A stretch of DNA of 64,000 bases from Arthrobacter sp. 31Y (GTDB lineage: Bacteria; Actinomycetota; Actinomycetes; Actinomycetales; Micrococcaceae): positions 1,798,001 to 1,862,000 of the forward strand of contig NZ_JAFW01000001.1 of NCBI RefSeq assembly GCF_000526335.1, in the 5' to 3' direction. The notes under the pieces were generated by a model, which saw nothing but the letters and a program-made list of their open reading frames with translations, did not search any database and was not told where the DNA came from. Each line of letters begins with the position of its first letter. Within the stretch, counting starts at the first letter, position 1. Shown one piece after another: positions 1 through 9,158 of the stretch. The position numbers and the translations under genes were made by a program.

Positions 1-1
1 G

Positions 2-565
2 GCCGGCTATGCGTTCGACAAATTCCAGTTCCGTTGGAAGGACTCGCTCTTCGGTTTCGTCCTGGTGGGCGTCCTGATTCCCAACACTGCCACGGTGCTG
101 CCCATGTACCTCCTGGCATCCCTGGTGGGCATGACCAACACCATCTGGGCCGTACTCATCCCGGTCCTGTGCAACCCCTTTGGCGTCTACCTGGCACGGG
201 TTTACTCCGCCAGCTACGTTCCGGCCGAAACCCTTGAAGCTGCGCGCATGGACGGCGCCGGCCCCATCCGGTCCTTCTTCTCCCTCGGCTTGCCCATGAT
301 GATGCCGGGCTACATCACCATCGCCCTGTTCCAGTTCGTGGGGGTGTGGAACAACTTCATGCTTCCCTTGGTGATGCTCCAAGACCAGCAACTGCTGCCC
401 GTCAGCGTGGGCATCTCCATCTGGCAGGGCTACTCAGTGCCGCAGCCCGAATTCACACCCATGGTCATCACAGGTTCGCTGTTGTCCATCATTCCGCTGC
501 TGGTGGCCTTCATCATGCTGCAGCGTTTCTGGAAGTCCGGCCTCACCGCAGGGAGCGTCAAGTGA
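2..565 (+). CDS. Carbohydrate ABC transporter permease (MalG type), 5' end cut by window
   Basis: C-terminal part of an inner-membrane permease of a binding-protein-dependent sugar importer; the reading frame is already open at the left edge, so the N-terminus lies outside the window. The conserved EAA loop is visible as EAARMDGAGPIRSFF followed by LP, the segment that docks on the ATPase, and several hydrophobic membrane segments surround it. The stop overlaps the next start (GTGA), so it is translationally coupled to the hydroxyacid dehydrogenase. Family assignment is firm; the sugar cannot be told from this fragment. Confidence 0.9.
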   Translation, partial: AGYAFDKFQFRWKDSLFGFVLVGVLIPNTATVLPMYLLASLVGMTNTIWAVLIPVLCNPFGVYLARVYSASYVPAETLEAARMDGAGPIRSFFSLGLPMMMPGYITIALFQFVGVWNNFMLPLVMLQDQQLLPVSVGISIWQGYSVPQPEFTPMVITGSLLSIIPLLVAFIMLQRFWKSGLTAGSVK

Positions 566-1575
566 CCACCACCGAGCTGAACGTCGCACTGGCCATGGGC
601 CCCGGCGTCGTATCCCGCGTCTTTCCCCGCCGTCGCTTGGAGTCTTTGCCCCTAGGGCTGCGGCTGCTCAGCCCGGAGCCCATGGAAGATTTCACATCAC
701 CGCGTTCGCTGGAACTCCTCGCGGAGACGGACATCCTCATCACCGGCTGGGGTTGCCCCACGTTGGACGCCGTTGCCTTGGCGGCGGCCCCGCGTCTGAC
801 CCACGTTCTCCATGCTGGAGGTACGGTCAAGCACCACGTCAGCGATGAGTGCTGGGAACGAGGCATCCACATCAGCACGGCTGCGGACGCCAACTCCATT
901 CCGGTTGCCGAATACACGGTGGCCATGATCCTGCTGGCCAACAAGAGGGTCCTGCAGATCGCCCGCAAGCTCCACACGGAGAAGGTCGAGATCGAGCCGG
1001 ACCAGGTGTTTCCGGACATGGGCAACTTCGGCAAGCGTGTGGGCATCATTGGCGCCTCGAGGATCGGCAAGCACGTCATCCGCCTCCTGAAGTCCTACGA
1101 CGTAAAGGTCTTTGTCTCGGACCCCTTCCTGGACCAGGCCGCGGCGGCCGAGCTTGGCGTCGAGCGTCTCAGTCTGGAAGAACTGGTGGCCACGTGCGAC
1201 GTCGTCAGTCTCCACGCGCCGTCGCTCCCTTCCACCTACAACCTGATCCACCAGGGGCTGGTTGAGAGCCTCAAACCGGGAGCCACCTTCATCAACACCG
1301 CCCGCGGTGAACTGGTTGATCAGGACGCGTTGCTCCGACGCATCGAACAAGGCGAGCTGTACGCAATCCTGGACGTCACCACTCCTTGGGTCCTCCCTGC
1401 GGATTCGGGCTTCTACACCCACCCCAACGTGCTGCTCACGCCGCACCTGGCAGGTTCACTGGGAATGGAACTGGAGCGCATGGCGGTCAGCACCATCGAG
1501 GAGGCCGCCCGGATCTCCCGCGGCGAACCTCTCCTCCACAGGCTCAACGCCAAGGACCTCGCCTTCACGGCATGA
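562..1575 (+). CDS. D-isomer 2-hydroxyacid dehydrogenase family protein
   Basis: NAD(P)-dependent 2-hydroxyacid dehydrogenase fold, 337 aa. The nucleotide-binding glycine motif reads VGIIGASRIGKHV near residue 160, the substrate-binding Arg is R248 in NTARGE, and the catalytic His is H295 in TPHLAG. The catalytic Glu expected shortly after the DV motif appears to be Trp276 (DVTTPWVLP where relatives have DVT-PEPLP), so catalysis may be altered. The GTG start is chosen because it overlaps the upstream permease stop by 4 nt; the frame is open further upstream, but that part is a shadow of the permease. Position behind a sugar permease suggests sugar-acid or sugar-alcohol metabolism; the substrate is unknown. 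Confidence 0.85.
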   Translation: MTTTELNVALAMGPGVVSRVFPRRRLESLPLGLRLLSPEPMEDFTSPRSLELLAETDILITGWGCPTLDAVALAAAPRLTHVLHAGGTVKHHVSDECWERGIHISTAADANSIPVAEYTVAMILLANKRVLQIARKLHTEKVEIEPDQVFPDMGNFGKRVGIIGASRIGKHVIRLLKSYDVKVFVSDPFLDQAAAAELGVERLSLEELVATCDVVSLHAPSLPSTYNLIHQGLVESLKPGATFINTARGELVDQDALLRRIEQGELYAILDVTTPWVLPADSGFYTHPNVLLTPHLAGSLGMELERMAVSTIEEAARISRGEPLLHRLNAKDLAFTA

Positions 1576-1696
1576 CGACGACGACGGTCGCCGACGACGC
1601 CGACAGCGACTTAACGCCGCGCGGCTGGCATACTCATTCCCATCGCACCGCTGTCCGATGACAATCCCTGGATCGACTCAAATAACGGGGGAATGA

Positions 1697-4129
1697 GTGG
1701 AACTCGAGAAGGATCAAGCAGGGGAAGCCGCCCGGCACAAGGGGTCGCCGGAAGAAGGACTGAGTACCGCCGAGGTTGCCGAGAGGGTGGCAGCCGGACA
1801 GACCAACGCGTTTGTCCAGGACACCAGCCGCAGCGTCTGGAGCATCGTCCGTGCCAATGTGCTCACCCTGTTCAACGGCATCATCCTGGCCTGCTTCATC
1901 GTCCTCTTCGCGATCGGCCGCTGGCAGGATGCGCTCTTCGGATTCAGCGCGATAGCGAACGCGGTCATCGGCAGCGTCCAGGAATACCGGGCAAAGCGGG
2001 CCTTGGACCGCCTGGCCTTGTTGAACGCGCCGAACGCACGGGTGATGCGTGATGGATCAGAGGCAGAGATCTCCTTGGACGATGTTGTACTGGACGACAC
2101 CCTTGTCCTGAGGGCTGGAGACCAGGTGCCGGCCGACGGTCTGGTGTCCGGCTCACGAGGCCTTCAAGTGGACGAGTCCATGCTCACCGGCGAATCCGAT
2201 GCCGTGGAAAAGACCGACGGAGACCGCGTGCTCTCGGGCTCCGTGGTGGTGGCCGGCGAGGGCTCAGCCGTGGTGGACCGGGTGGGCGCGAACTCGTTCG
2301 CGAACTCGCTGGCTGCGGAGGCCAAGAGATTCTCCCTGGTGGCCTCCGAACTCAGGTCCTCGATCGACCGGGTACTGAAATGGGTCACCTGGTTCGTCGG
2401 CCCCGTGGCGTTGTTGGTTCTGAACGCACAGATGATCGCCCAGGGCGGGTGGGCCGAAGCCTCCGCGAGTGGCGCATGGCGCGACGCAGCGACGGCAACC
2501 ATCGCCGCCGTCGTCGCCATGGTTCCTTTGGGCCTGGTGCTGATGACCAGCATTACTTTCGCCGTGGGCGCGGTGAAGCTGGCCCGTCAGCAAGTCCTGG
2601 TGCAGGAGCTTCCCGCGGTGGAGGGCCTGGCACGGGTGGATATTATTTGCCTGGACAAGACCGGAACCCTCACCCAGGGTGACATTGTTTTCGACGCCGC
2701 CCATGCTTTGACCGAACGCCCCGGATGGGAGTCCGTTCTCGCCTGGTACGGGGTGCAGAAGGACGCCAACGCTACGGCCCGCAGCCTCGCCGGACACTTC
2801 AACGAGCCACCCATTGATCATCCTGCCGATCGTGTGCCGTTCTCCTCGGCGCGCAAGTGGAGCGCGGTGGTCTTCGAGGATGGAATGTGGATCCTCGGCG
2901 GTCCCGAGATGGTGTTCCCTGCCCACAACTCCGCAGACCCCGTGCTTCAGCAACTCGCCACACAGGCCGCAGAGCTGGCCACCACTGGGCGCCGCACACT
3001 GGTCCTCGCCCACGGCACAGCCACCGAGGATGAAACAGTTCCGGGAGATGCTGTCCCCGTTGCACTCCTGACGTTCAAGGAGAACATCCGCCCCGACGCA
3101 GCCGAGACGCTCTCCTACTTCGCGGCCCAAGATGTAGACGTCCGGATCATTTCCGGTGACAACCCACAGACCGTGGCTGCCATTGCCCGGGAAGTCGGCC
3201 TGGACGCACCGCACGGCTTTGACGCCCGCGAACTGCCGGAAGACGATCAGGAATTCCTGGAAGCCATCAACAACAACGTGGTTTTTGGCCGGGTGACTCC
3301 GGACCAGAAGAAGCGCATCGTGGTGGCCTTGAAGTCTGCCGGCCACACAGTAGCCATGACCGGCGACGGCGTGAACGACGCCCTGGCCATCAAGGAAGCA
3401 GACATCGGCGTCGCCATGAACTCGGGTGCGGCCGCTACCAAGGCGGTGGCCAGGTTGGTGCTCCTGGACGGGAAGTTCTCCCACCTGCCCAGCGTGGTGG
3501 CAGAAGGCCGGCAGGTCATCGCCAACATAGAGCGCGTCTCCATGCTCTTCCTCACCAAGACCGCCTACGCCACCTTCCTTGCCATCGCCTTCGGCATCCT
3601 CCTGCTGCCATTCCCCTTCCTTCCCCGGCAGTTGAGCGTGACGGACGGGCTGACTATCGGCATCCCGGCGTTCTTCCTGGCGTTGCTGCCCAATGCCCAG
3701 CGTTACATTCCGGGTTTCCTCCGGCGGTCACTCACCTTCGCCGTGCCTGCGGGCGTTTCGGTGACGCTGGGCCTTGCCGCTTACGCCCGCCTCGCGGCGA
3801 ACCTGCAGATTCCCGAAGCGGAGATACGGACGGGCTCCACACTGATCCTGGCGATTATCGGCATCTGGATCCTGGTGGTGCTCTCGCGACCAGTCTCGCG
3901 CTTCAAGGGGATGGTCATCGGGGCAATGATGATCGGGCTGGTTCTGGTCTATTCGGTACCGATCGCCCGTGACTTCCTGCAATTCACGGATCCGACGCTG
4001 CCCACGGCATTACTCGTCCTGGGAACCTCTGTTGCCTGCATCGCACTGATCGAGGTAGTCCGCTTCGTTCACCGCCGGGTTGCGTACCGGGATGCCCAGG
4101 ATGCCCTGCGTCAGCGCGTCTCGAAATAG
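1697..4129 (+). CDS. Cation-transporting P-type ATPase (CtpE-like)
   Basis: Membrane P-type ATPase of 810 aa. Visible motifs are the actuator TGES (164-167), the phosphorylation site DKTGTLT (Asp320) and the hinge TGDGVNDA (from 555). Membrane helix pairs flank these, with a further helical bundle in the last 250 residues. The ion-path helix carries MVPLGL (275-280), close to the PEGL signature of calcium/CtpE-type pumps and unlike the CPC of copper pumps. There is no N-terminal metal-binding domain. Mycobacterial CtpE has been linked to calcium; ion specificity here is inference. The GTG start follows a purine-rich GGGGGAATGA. Confidence 0.88.
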   Translation: MELEKDQAGEAARHKGSPEEGLSTAEVAERVAAGQTNAFVQDTSRSVWSIVRANVLTLFNGIILACFIVLFAIGRWQDALFGFSAIANAVIGSVQEYRAKRALDRLALLNAPNARVMRDGSEAEISLDDVVLDDTLVLRAGDQVPADGLVSGSRGLQVDESMLTGESDAVEKTDGDRVLSGSVVVAGEGSAVVDRVGANSFANSLAAEAKRFSLVASELRSSIDRVLKWVTWFVGPVALLVLNAQMIAQGGWAEASASGAWRDAATATIAAVVAMVPLGLVLMTSITFAVGAVKLARQQVLVQELPAVEGLARVDIICLDKTGTLTQGDIVFDAAHALTERPGWESVLAWYGVQKDANATARSLAGHFNEPPIDHPADRVPFSSARKWSAVVFEDGMWILGGPEMVFPAHNSADPVLQQLATQAAELATTGRRTLVLAHGTATEDETVPGDAVPVALLTFKENIRPDAAETLSYFAAQDVDVRIISGDNPQTVAAIAREVGLDAPHGFDARELPEDDQEFLEAINNNVVFGRVTPDQKKRIVVALKSAGHTVAMTGDGVNDALAIKEADIGVAMNSGAAATKAVARLVLLDGKFSHLPSVVAEGRQVIANIERVSMLFLTKTAYATFLAIAFGILLLPFPFLPRQLSVTDGLTIGIPAFFLALLPNAQRYIPGFLRRSLTFAVPAGVSVTLGLAAYARLAANLQIPEAEIRTGSTLILAIIGIWILVVLSRPVSRFKGMVIGAMMIGLVLVYSVPIARDFLQFTDPTLPTALLVLGTSVACIALIEVVRFVHRRVAYRDAQDALRQRVSK

Positions 4130-4521
4130 CGGCGTCCCCGGCCCGCCCACAGCGGCACCAGCACAGCCACAGTAGCGATCGACTGGGAAATTACGGCCGA
4201 CCAATCTCCATCGGCGGCAATAATGAGGTCCAGCACGGCAAAGGCCAGTCCCAGCAGCATGACCGCTGTTGCTCCGCGACGGGCTGCCTCGCTTCCCCGC
4301 GCCACTCCGGACGCCAGCCCGATCACCAGCAGACCGAACAGGATCATCCCTGCACCAAGCAACGTGATGGGCAAAGCGATGCCGCCGGACTGCGCCTCCG
4401 GGGTGTAGCGCAGGAAAATTGTCAGGATTCCCAGAATGATTTGAGCGATGCCACCGATGTACATGAGCACCACTGAGAATGTCACCGCGCCAGGCCGCTT
4501 ACGGCTCTCCCCCGTCGTCAT
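4111..4521 (-). CDS. Hypothetical four-helix membrane protein
   Basis: A 136 aa protein with four clear hydrophobic segments, short polar ends and an Arg-rich C-terminus (AGRGRRYFETR), so it is an integral membrane protein. No catalytic motif is visible and I do not recognise a named family. Its 3' end overlaps the 3' end of the P-type ATPase by 19 nt in antisense, giving a convergent pair. Codon usage is normal for the window. Confidence 0.7.
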   Translation of the reverse strand: MTTGESRKRPGAVTFSVVLMYIGGIAQIILGILTIFLRYTPEAQSGGIALPITLLGAGMILFGLLVIGLASGVARGSEAARRGATAVMLLGLAFAVLDLIIAADGDWSAVISQSIATVAVLVPLWAGRGRRYFETR

Positions 4522-4654
4522 GAACTGAGCATAGACGAGCGCTCCTCAGGGACGGCATGGGTTCAGCCCGGGATAACAAGTTTTGTCACACAATTAACCA
4601 CCGATTCACGCCGCCCTTGAGCGCAGTCAACCCGGGCTTCCTAGGGTCGAAGCT

Positions 4655-6250
4655 ATGGAAAACATTTCCCGTAGATCCCTCATTTCAGCCGGCCTTGGGG
4701 CCGGACTCGTCGCCGCTTTGCCTGGAACCGCCGTCGCCAATCCCGCCGCCGCGGTTTCAACAGCGGACGACGCCGGCCTCCGCACCGATCCGTTCATGCT
4801 CGGCATCGCGTCGGGCGAACCATGGCCCGACGGCTTTGTCATCTGGACCAGACTGGCGGTGAACCCCGTGGCCGAAGACGGCCTCGGCAGCATGCCCTCC
4901 CGCAACGTCGCCGTCGCGTGGGAAGTGGCAGAGGACGCCGCGATGCGCCGCGTAGTAGCCCGCGGCGTCGAACATGCCAGGATCGAAACCGCCCACTCGG
5001 TTCACGTCGAACTGAGGGGCCTCAGGCCCGGCCGGGAGTACTTCTACCGTTTCCGCGCCGGACGGCATATGAGCGACGTTGGCCGCACGCTGACAAGCCC
5101 GGCACCCGGCCAGACCCCGGCTGCACTGGCCATGGCATTCGCCAGCTGCGCCCAATACGAGCACGGCTACTTCACTGCGTACAAGCGCTTGGCCGAGGAC
5201 CACCCGGACCTGGTGCTGCACTTGGGTGACTACCTCTACGAATACAAGAAGGACAGCTACGTGATCGGCGGCGGAAACCCGCGCGACCACGAGGGCCCCG
5301 AGACCGTGAGTCTGGCCGGCTACCGCCAGCGCCACGCCCAGTACAAGTCCGACGCCGATCTCCAGGCCGCGCACGCAATCGCGCCGTGGCTGGTGGTGTG
5401 GGATGACCACGAGGTTGACAACAACTGGGCCGACGAGATCCCCGAGAACAGCGACGCGGGCCAGCTGAACGACACCACAGAGCACTTCCGCCAGCGCCGC
5501 TCGGCAGCGTTCCAGGCGTACTACGAGAACATGCCGCTGCGAGCTTCCTCAGTCCCTGCCGGGTTCGACATGAAGATCTACCGCACCATCCAATGGGGCC
5601 AGCTGGCCAACTTCCACATGATGGACACCCGCCAGTACCGGGATGACCAGCTCGCGGGTGACGGCTGGCGGAAGAACGTCGCCGGGCGCTTGGACGAGAA
5701 CCGCACCATCACCGGTGCCGAGCAGGAAAAGTGGCTGCTGGACGGATTCAAGAACTCCACACAACGGTGGGACATTCTGGGCCAGCAGGTCTTCTTCGCC
5801 GAGCGGGACCGCGATCAGGCGCCGGACATCGACGACGTCTCCATGGATGGCTGGGACGGTTACGCCGCTTCCCGCCGACGCATCACCCAAGGCTGGGTGG
5901 ACGCCAAGGTGCGCAACGCCGTCGTACTCACCGGTGACGTTCACCGCCACTGGGCCACCGACCTCAAGGTGGACTACAAAGACCCGGCGGCAGCTGTGGT
6001 CGGCTCGGAACTGGTGTGCTCCTCCATCACTTCCACCGGCGACGGCAATGGCTCCACCACCGACCCCACCATGGCGTGGAACCCGCACCTGAAGTTCTAC
6101 AACGACAACCGCGGCTACGTGAACACCCGCATCACCAAGGACTCCATGACCGCCGACTTCCGTGTGCTGGACTACGTCACTACCCCGGGCGCACCGGTCA
6201 GCACCAAAAAGTCATTCACCATCAACGATCGCGTCCCCGGCCTCGCCTGA
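4655..6250 (+). CDS. phoD: Tat-exported alkaline phosphatase D family (PhoD-like metallophosphatase)
   Basis: 531 aa secreted phosphodiesterase/phosphomonoesterase of the PhoD family. The N-terminus MENISRRSLISAGLG carries a twin-arginine motif, then a hydrophobic stretch ending ALPGTAVA, so export is by Tat with signal peptidase cleavage. An N-terminal beta-sandwich precedes the metallophosphatase core, with metal-ligand motifs FASCAQ, HLGDYLYEY, WDDHEVDNNWADE and LTGDVHRHWATD. PhoD enzymes bind Fe/Ca and release phosphate from phosphodiesters. It is monocistronic, and a 68 bp palindrome follows directly. No Pho box was identified with confidence. Confidence 0.92.
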   Translation: MENISRRSLISAGLGAGLVAALPGTAVANPAAAVSTADDAGLRTDPFMLGIASGEPWPDGFVIWTRLAVNPVAEDGLGSMPSRNVAVAWEVAEDAAMRRVVARGVEHARIETAHSVHVELRGLRPGREYFYRFRAGRHMSDVGRTLTSPAPGQTPAALAMAFASCAQYEHGYFTAYKRLAEDHPDLVLHLGDYLYEYKKDSYVIGGGNPRDHEGPETVSLAGYRQRHAQYKSDADLQAAHAIAPWLVVWDDHEVDNNWADEIPENSDAGQLNDTTEHFRQRRSAAFQAYYENMPLRASSVPAGFDMKIYRTIQWGQLANFHMMDTRQYRDDQLAGDGWRKNVAGRLDENRTITGAEQEKWLLDGFKNSTQRWDILGQQVFFAERDRDQAPDIDDVSMDGWDGYAASRRRITQGWVDAKVRNAVVLTGDVHRHWATDLKVDYKDPAAAVVGSELVCSSITSTGDGNGSTTDPTMAWNPHLKFYNDNRGYVNTRITKDSMTADFRVLDYVTTPGAPVSTKKSFTINDRVPGLA

Positions 6251-6253
6251 GTC

Positions 6254-6321
6254 ACCCATGTAGGTGACAGCACTTGCTCCAATGAGCCCTCATTGCGACA
6301 TGTGCTGTCACCTACTTGGGT
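6254..6321. repeat. 68 bp intergenic palindrome, copy 1
   Basis: Near-perfect inverted repeat between convergent genes. Left end ACCCATGTAGGTGACAG, right end CTGTCACCTACTTGGGT, with a further paired CAATGAG/CTCATTG core. It ends on the first base of the GMC gene's stop triplet. It shares its ends and size with copies at 11093, 19134 and 35750. It may work as a bidirectional terminator; the repeated sequence suggests a repeat family. Confidence 0.85.
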
Positions 6322-7847
6322 TAGCTGCCGAGGATGAGTTCCGCCGCTTTCTCGCCGATCATGATGGACGGAGCGTTGGTGTTGCCGCTCGGCACCGACG
6401 GAATGATGGAGGCATCCGCCACCCGCAGACCTTCAATTCCACGGACACGGAGCTGCGGATCCACCACGGAGAGGTCGTCCACGCCCATCTTGCAGGTGCC
6501 CACCTGGTGGTGATAGGTCCCAGCTACTTGCCGGGCGAATTCCCGGAGTTGATCGCGGCTCTGGACAGCGGGACCGGGGGTGAATTCGGACTTCCGGAAG
6601 GGCGCGAATGCCTCCTGTTGGCCGATTTCCCGGCACAGGATGATCGCGTCCACCAGCGCCTCGACGTCGTAGTCGTCCGCAAGAATATTCGGATCCACCA
6701 GCGGCGCAGCGGCAGGATCAGCCGAAGCCAGCCGCAGCGTGCCGCGTGACCGGGGACGGACAATTCCTGGCGCAATGGTGTAGCCGTGCTCCGGCGCAGC
6801 CCCGCCATCCGTTGGATACGGCAAGTGGAGGAAAAGTGGCTGCAGGTCAGGTGCTTCTTCGTCCGTCTGGTTGCTGTGGGCGTAGAGCTGGCTCTCCAGC
6901 AGGTTGTGCCGGCCGGCCACCAGTGCTTCCTTTGCCTCGTAGATGTTCCCTGCCAGCAGGTGATCGTGCAGGTTCTCACCCACGCCGGGGAGGTCCACCA
7001 CAGACTCGATCCCCACGGACCGCAGCTGCCCGGCCGGACCGATGCCGGAGAGCAGCAGGATCTTGGGGGAGCCGATGGCACCGGCACTGATGATCACCTC
7101 TGCGCCGGCGTCCACCCGAAGCACCTCACCGTCACGGTGGTATTCGACGCCGGTGGCGCGCCCGCCGTCGACGACTATCCGGCTGACCAACGCGTCCGTC
7201 GTGACCGTCAGGTTCGGATGGCCCAGGACCGGCGCCACAAAACTTTGCCACGCGCTGGCGCGCTTTCCGTCCTTGGTAGTGGTGTGGTTGAACCCGACGC
7301 CGGTCATTTGGTGTCCGTTGAAGTCCTCCGTTTCCGTGTGACCAAGCGCTTTAGCGGCGTCGACGAAAGCCTGGGCAGCCGGGTGCCGTTCGGCGATCCG
7401 TTCCACGTGAAGCGGCCCGCCCTTGCCATGGAAATCGCTGGCACCGTCCTCATGGTCTTCGGACTTCTTGAACAAGGGAAGGACCTCATCCCAGGACCAG
7501 CCCTCTGCTCCGTTGGCGGCCCAGGAGTCGTAGTCGTTTTTGTGCCCGCGGATGTAGATCATGCCGTTGAGAGAGCTGCTGCCGCCCAGAACCCTGCCGC
7601 GCGGCCAGTAGAGGCTCCGGTTGTGGGCATGCTTCTGGGGCGTGGTCATCACTGCCCAGTCGTTGGCGCCCGTCAGGAGAAGTGGCCAACCCTGGGGGCT
7701 GAGGATGTTGGGGTCGGTGTCCACGGATCCGGCCTCGATGACATGGACCTTGTGCCCGGCGTCCAGCAAACGCCGGACAACAACGCTGCCTGCCGAGCCT
7801 GCTCCGACCACTACGTAGTCCGCGGTGTGGGTTGGGTTTTCAGCCAT
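6321..7847 (-). CDS. GMC family FAD-dependent oxidoreductase (choline dehydrogenase-like)
   Basis: 508 aa flavoenzyme of the glucose-methanol-choline family, which oxidises primary or secondary alcohols. The FAD dinucleotide motif VVVGAGSAGSVVVRRLL is at residues 12-28, the GMC signature region at about 85-110 (PRGRVLGGSSSLNGM), and the active-site His pair at 446-447 (TYHHQVGTCKMG). The ATG at 7847 is chosen over a longer open frame because a strong AAGGAGG sits 6 nt upstream and the protein starts right before the FAD domain. It is divergent from an AraC-type regulator, which likely controls it. Substrate unknown; there are no betaine genes nearby, so BetA is not claimed. Confidence 0.88.
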   Translation of the reverse strand: MAENPTHTADYVVVGAGSAGSVVVRRLLDAGHKVHVIEAGSVDTDPNILSPQGWPLLLTGANDWAVMTTPQKHAHNRSLYWPRGRVLGGSSSLNGMIYIRGHKNDYDSWAANGAEGWSWDEVLPLFKKSEDHEDGASDFHGKGGPLHVERIAERHPAAQAFVDAAKALGHTETEDFNGHQMTGVGFNHTTTKDGKRASAWQSFVAPVLGHPNLTVTTDALVSRIVVDGGRATGVEYHRDGEVLRVDAGAEVIISAGAIGSPKILLLSGIGPAGQLRSVGIESVVDLPGVGENLHDHLLAGNIYEAKEALVAGRHNLLESQLYAHSNQTDEEAPDLQPLFLHLPYPTDGGAAPEHGYTIAPGIVRPRSRGTLRLASADPAAAPLVDPNILADDYDVEALVDAIILCREIGQQEAFAPFRKSEFTPGPAVQSRDQLREFARQVAGTYHHQVGTCKMGVDDLSVVDPQLRVRGIEGLRVADASIIPSVPSGNTNAPSIMIGEKAAELILGS

Positions 7848-8060
7848 GGGGTTCCTCCTTGAACGGGCATAACACTGGGTCTGATTGCGCAACCGGACCA
7901 CAATGGCCGGTGCCGTCCACAGCAGTCTGCCGCGGACCGGCGTCGGGAATCTTGACCCGGAGCGCACAGCACTGCGCACCATCCGCACGCTTGTGACGGG
8001 GGTCACGAACGGGAGGGTGCTCGTGGGACACTGGAAGTGTCATTTCAAAGGAGAACCGAC

Positions 8061-9038
8061 GTGACCGGTGCAATCGCCAAACAACCGCGTGAAGAATTCA
8101 CTACCACCGCCCTTGCACGGACGGAGCGCTTTGACGCGTGGAACCAGGCCGTGAACAACGCCTTCGTGCCGCTGTCGGTGGTGGCGCGCGATCCGGGAGA
8201 ATTCGACGGCGGACTCATCAACCAGACAGTCGGGCCGGTGTTCCTCAGCGCCGTGTCCGGAACAGCCAGCCACGTCAGCCGGAGCACCAAGGAGATCAAG
8301 GCCAACGATCCCGGCCTGGTGAAACTCGGCCTGCAGCTCAGGGGCTATTCCGTGGTGGCACAGGACGGGCGCGAGGCAGCCTTGACCCCCGGCGACTTCG
8401 CCATCTACGACACCACCAGGCCTTACGACCTCTACTTCGACGACGCCTTCCGCATGATGGTGGTCATGTTCCCTCCCGAGGCCCTCCACCTGAACCGCAA
8501 GAGCATCGCCACGCTCACAGCGTCGCGGGTGTCCGGCCGCCAAGGCCTCGGCTCGCTGACCTCAGCGCTTCTCGGTGCAGTGGCAAAGCAACTGCACGAA
8601 GGCGCCGTGGCCGATGCCGCCACCGTTTCGGACGCCCTCATGAACCTGGTCTCCGCCGTCTTCGCCGAGCGGGTGCCGCCGTCGTCGCCCCTGTCGCATG
8701 AGCGGCGCGCGCTGATGGAGCGGATCGATGCGTTCGTCTCCGCCCGTCTGGGTGACCCTGAGCTAACCGTCAGCGAGATCGCCGCCGCCCACAACGTCTC
8801 AGTCCGGTACCTCCAGAAACTCTTCGAAGAACGCGACGACACCGTGAGCGCGTGGCTGCGCCGGCAGCGGTTGGAGAAATGCCGCACGGACCTGGTTGAC
8901 CCGCGCCTGCAGATGAGACCGGTGTCCGCCGTGGGTATGCACTGGGGCTTTACTGATGCTTCAAGCTTCTCCCGTGCGTTCAAGAGCGCCTTCGGTTACT
9001 CGCCGTCGGAGTACAGGTACTCGTACCGGCCCGCCTGA
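8061..9038 (+). CDS. AraC family transcriptional regulator
   Basis: 325 aa regulator. The N-terminal half matches the AraC-binding-like ligand domain (FDAWNQAVNNAFVPL, later DFAIYDTTRPYDLYFDD); the C-terminal half holds the two AraC helix-turn-helix units, ending in GFTDASSFSRAFKSAFGYSPSEYR. The GTG at 8061 is preferred to an in-frame GTG at 8037 because AAGGAG lies 7 nt before it. It is divergent from the GMC oxidoreductase with a 213 nt intergenic region that should hold both promoters. Confidence 0.88.
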   Translation: MTGAIAKQPREEFTTTALARTERFDAWNQAVNNAFVPLSVVARDPGEFDGGLINQTVGPVFLSAVSGTASHVSRSTKEIKANDPGLVKLGLQLRGYSVVAQDGREAALTPGDFAIYDTTRPYDLYFDDAFRMMVVMFPPEALHLNRKSIATLTASRVSGRQGLGSLTSALLGAVAKQLHEGAVADAATVSDALMNLVSAVFAERVPPSSPLSHERRALMERIDAFVSARLGDPELTVSEIAAAHNVSVRYLQKLFEERDDTVSAWLRRQRLEKCRTDLVDPRLQMRPVSAVGMHWGFTDASSFSRAFKSAFGYSPSEYRYSYRPA

Positions 9039-9158
9039 CGGCCTGCCGGGGCATTCGATCGATGGGAGTCACTCCCGAATCCCAGTGACTACGGTCAAGA
9101 GCGGGAGTAGCCTAGTCCCAGGTGAAATAGTGGATCTCTGTCCGGCTGGGGTTCTTCC

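Noticed and set aside
4584..4610. TGTCACA upstream of phoD as an ECF41 promoter
   Set aside because: The base 16 nt downstream starts CACG rather than CGTC or CGAC, so only the -35 half fits; likely chance.
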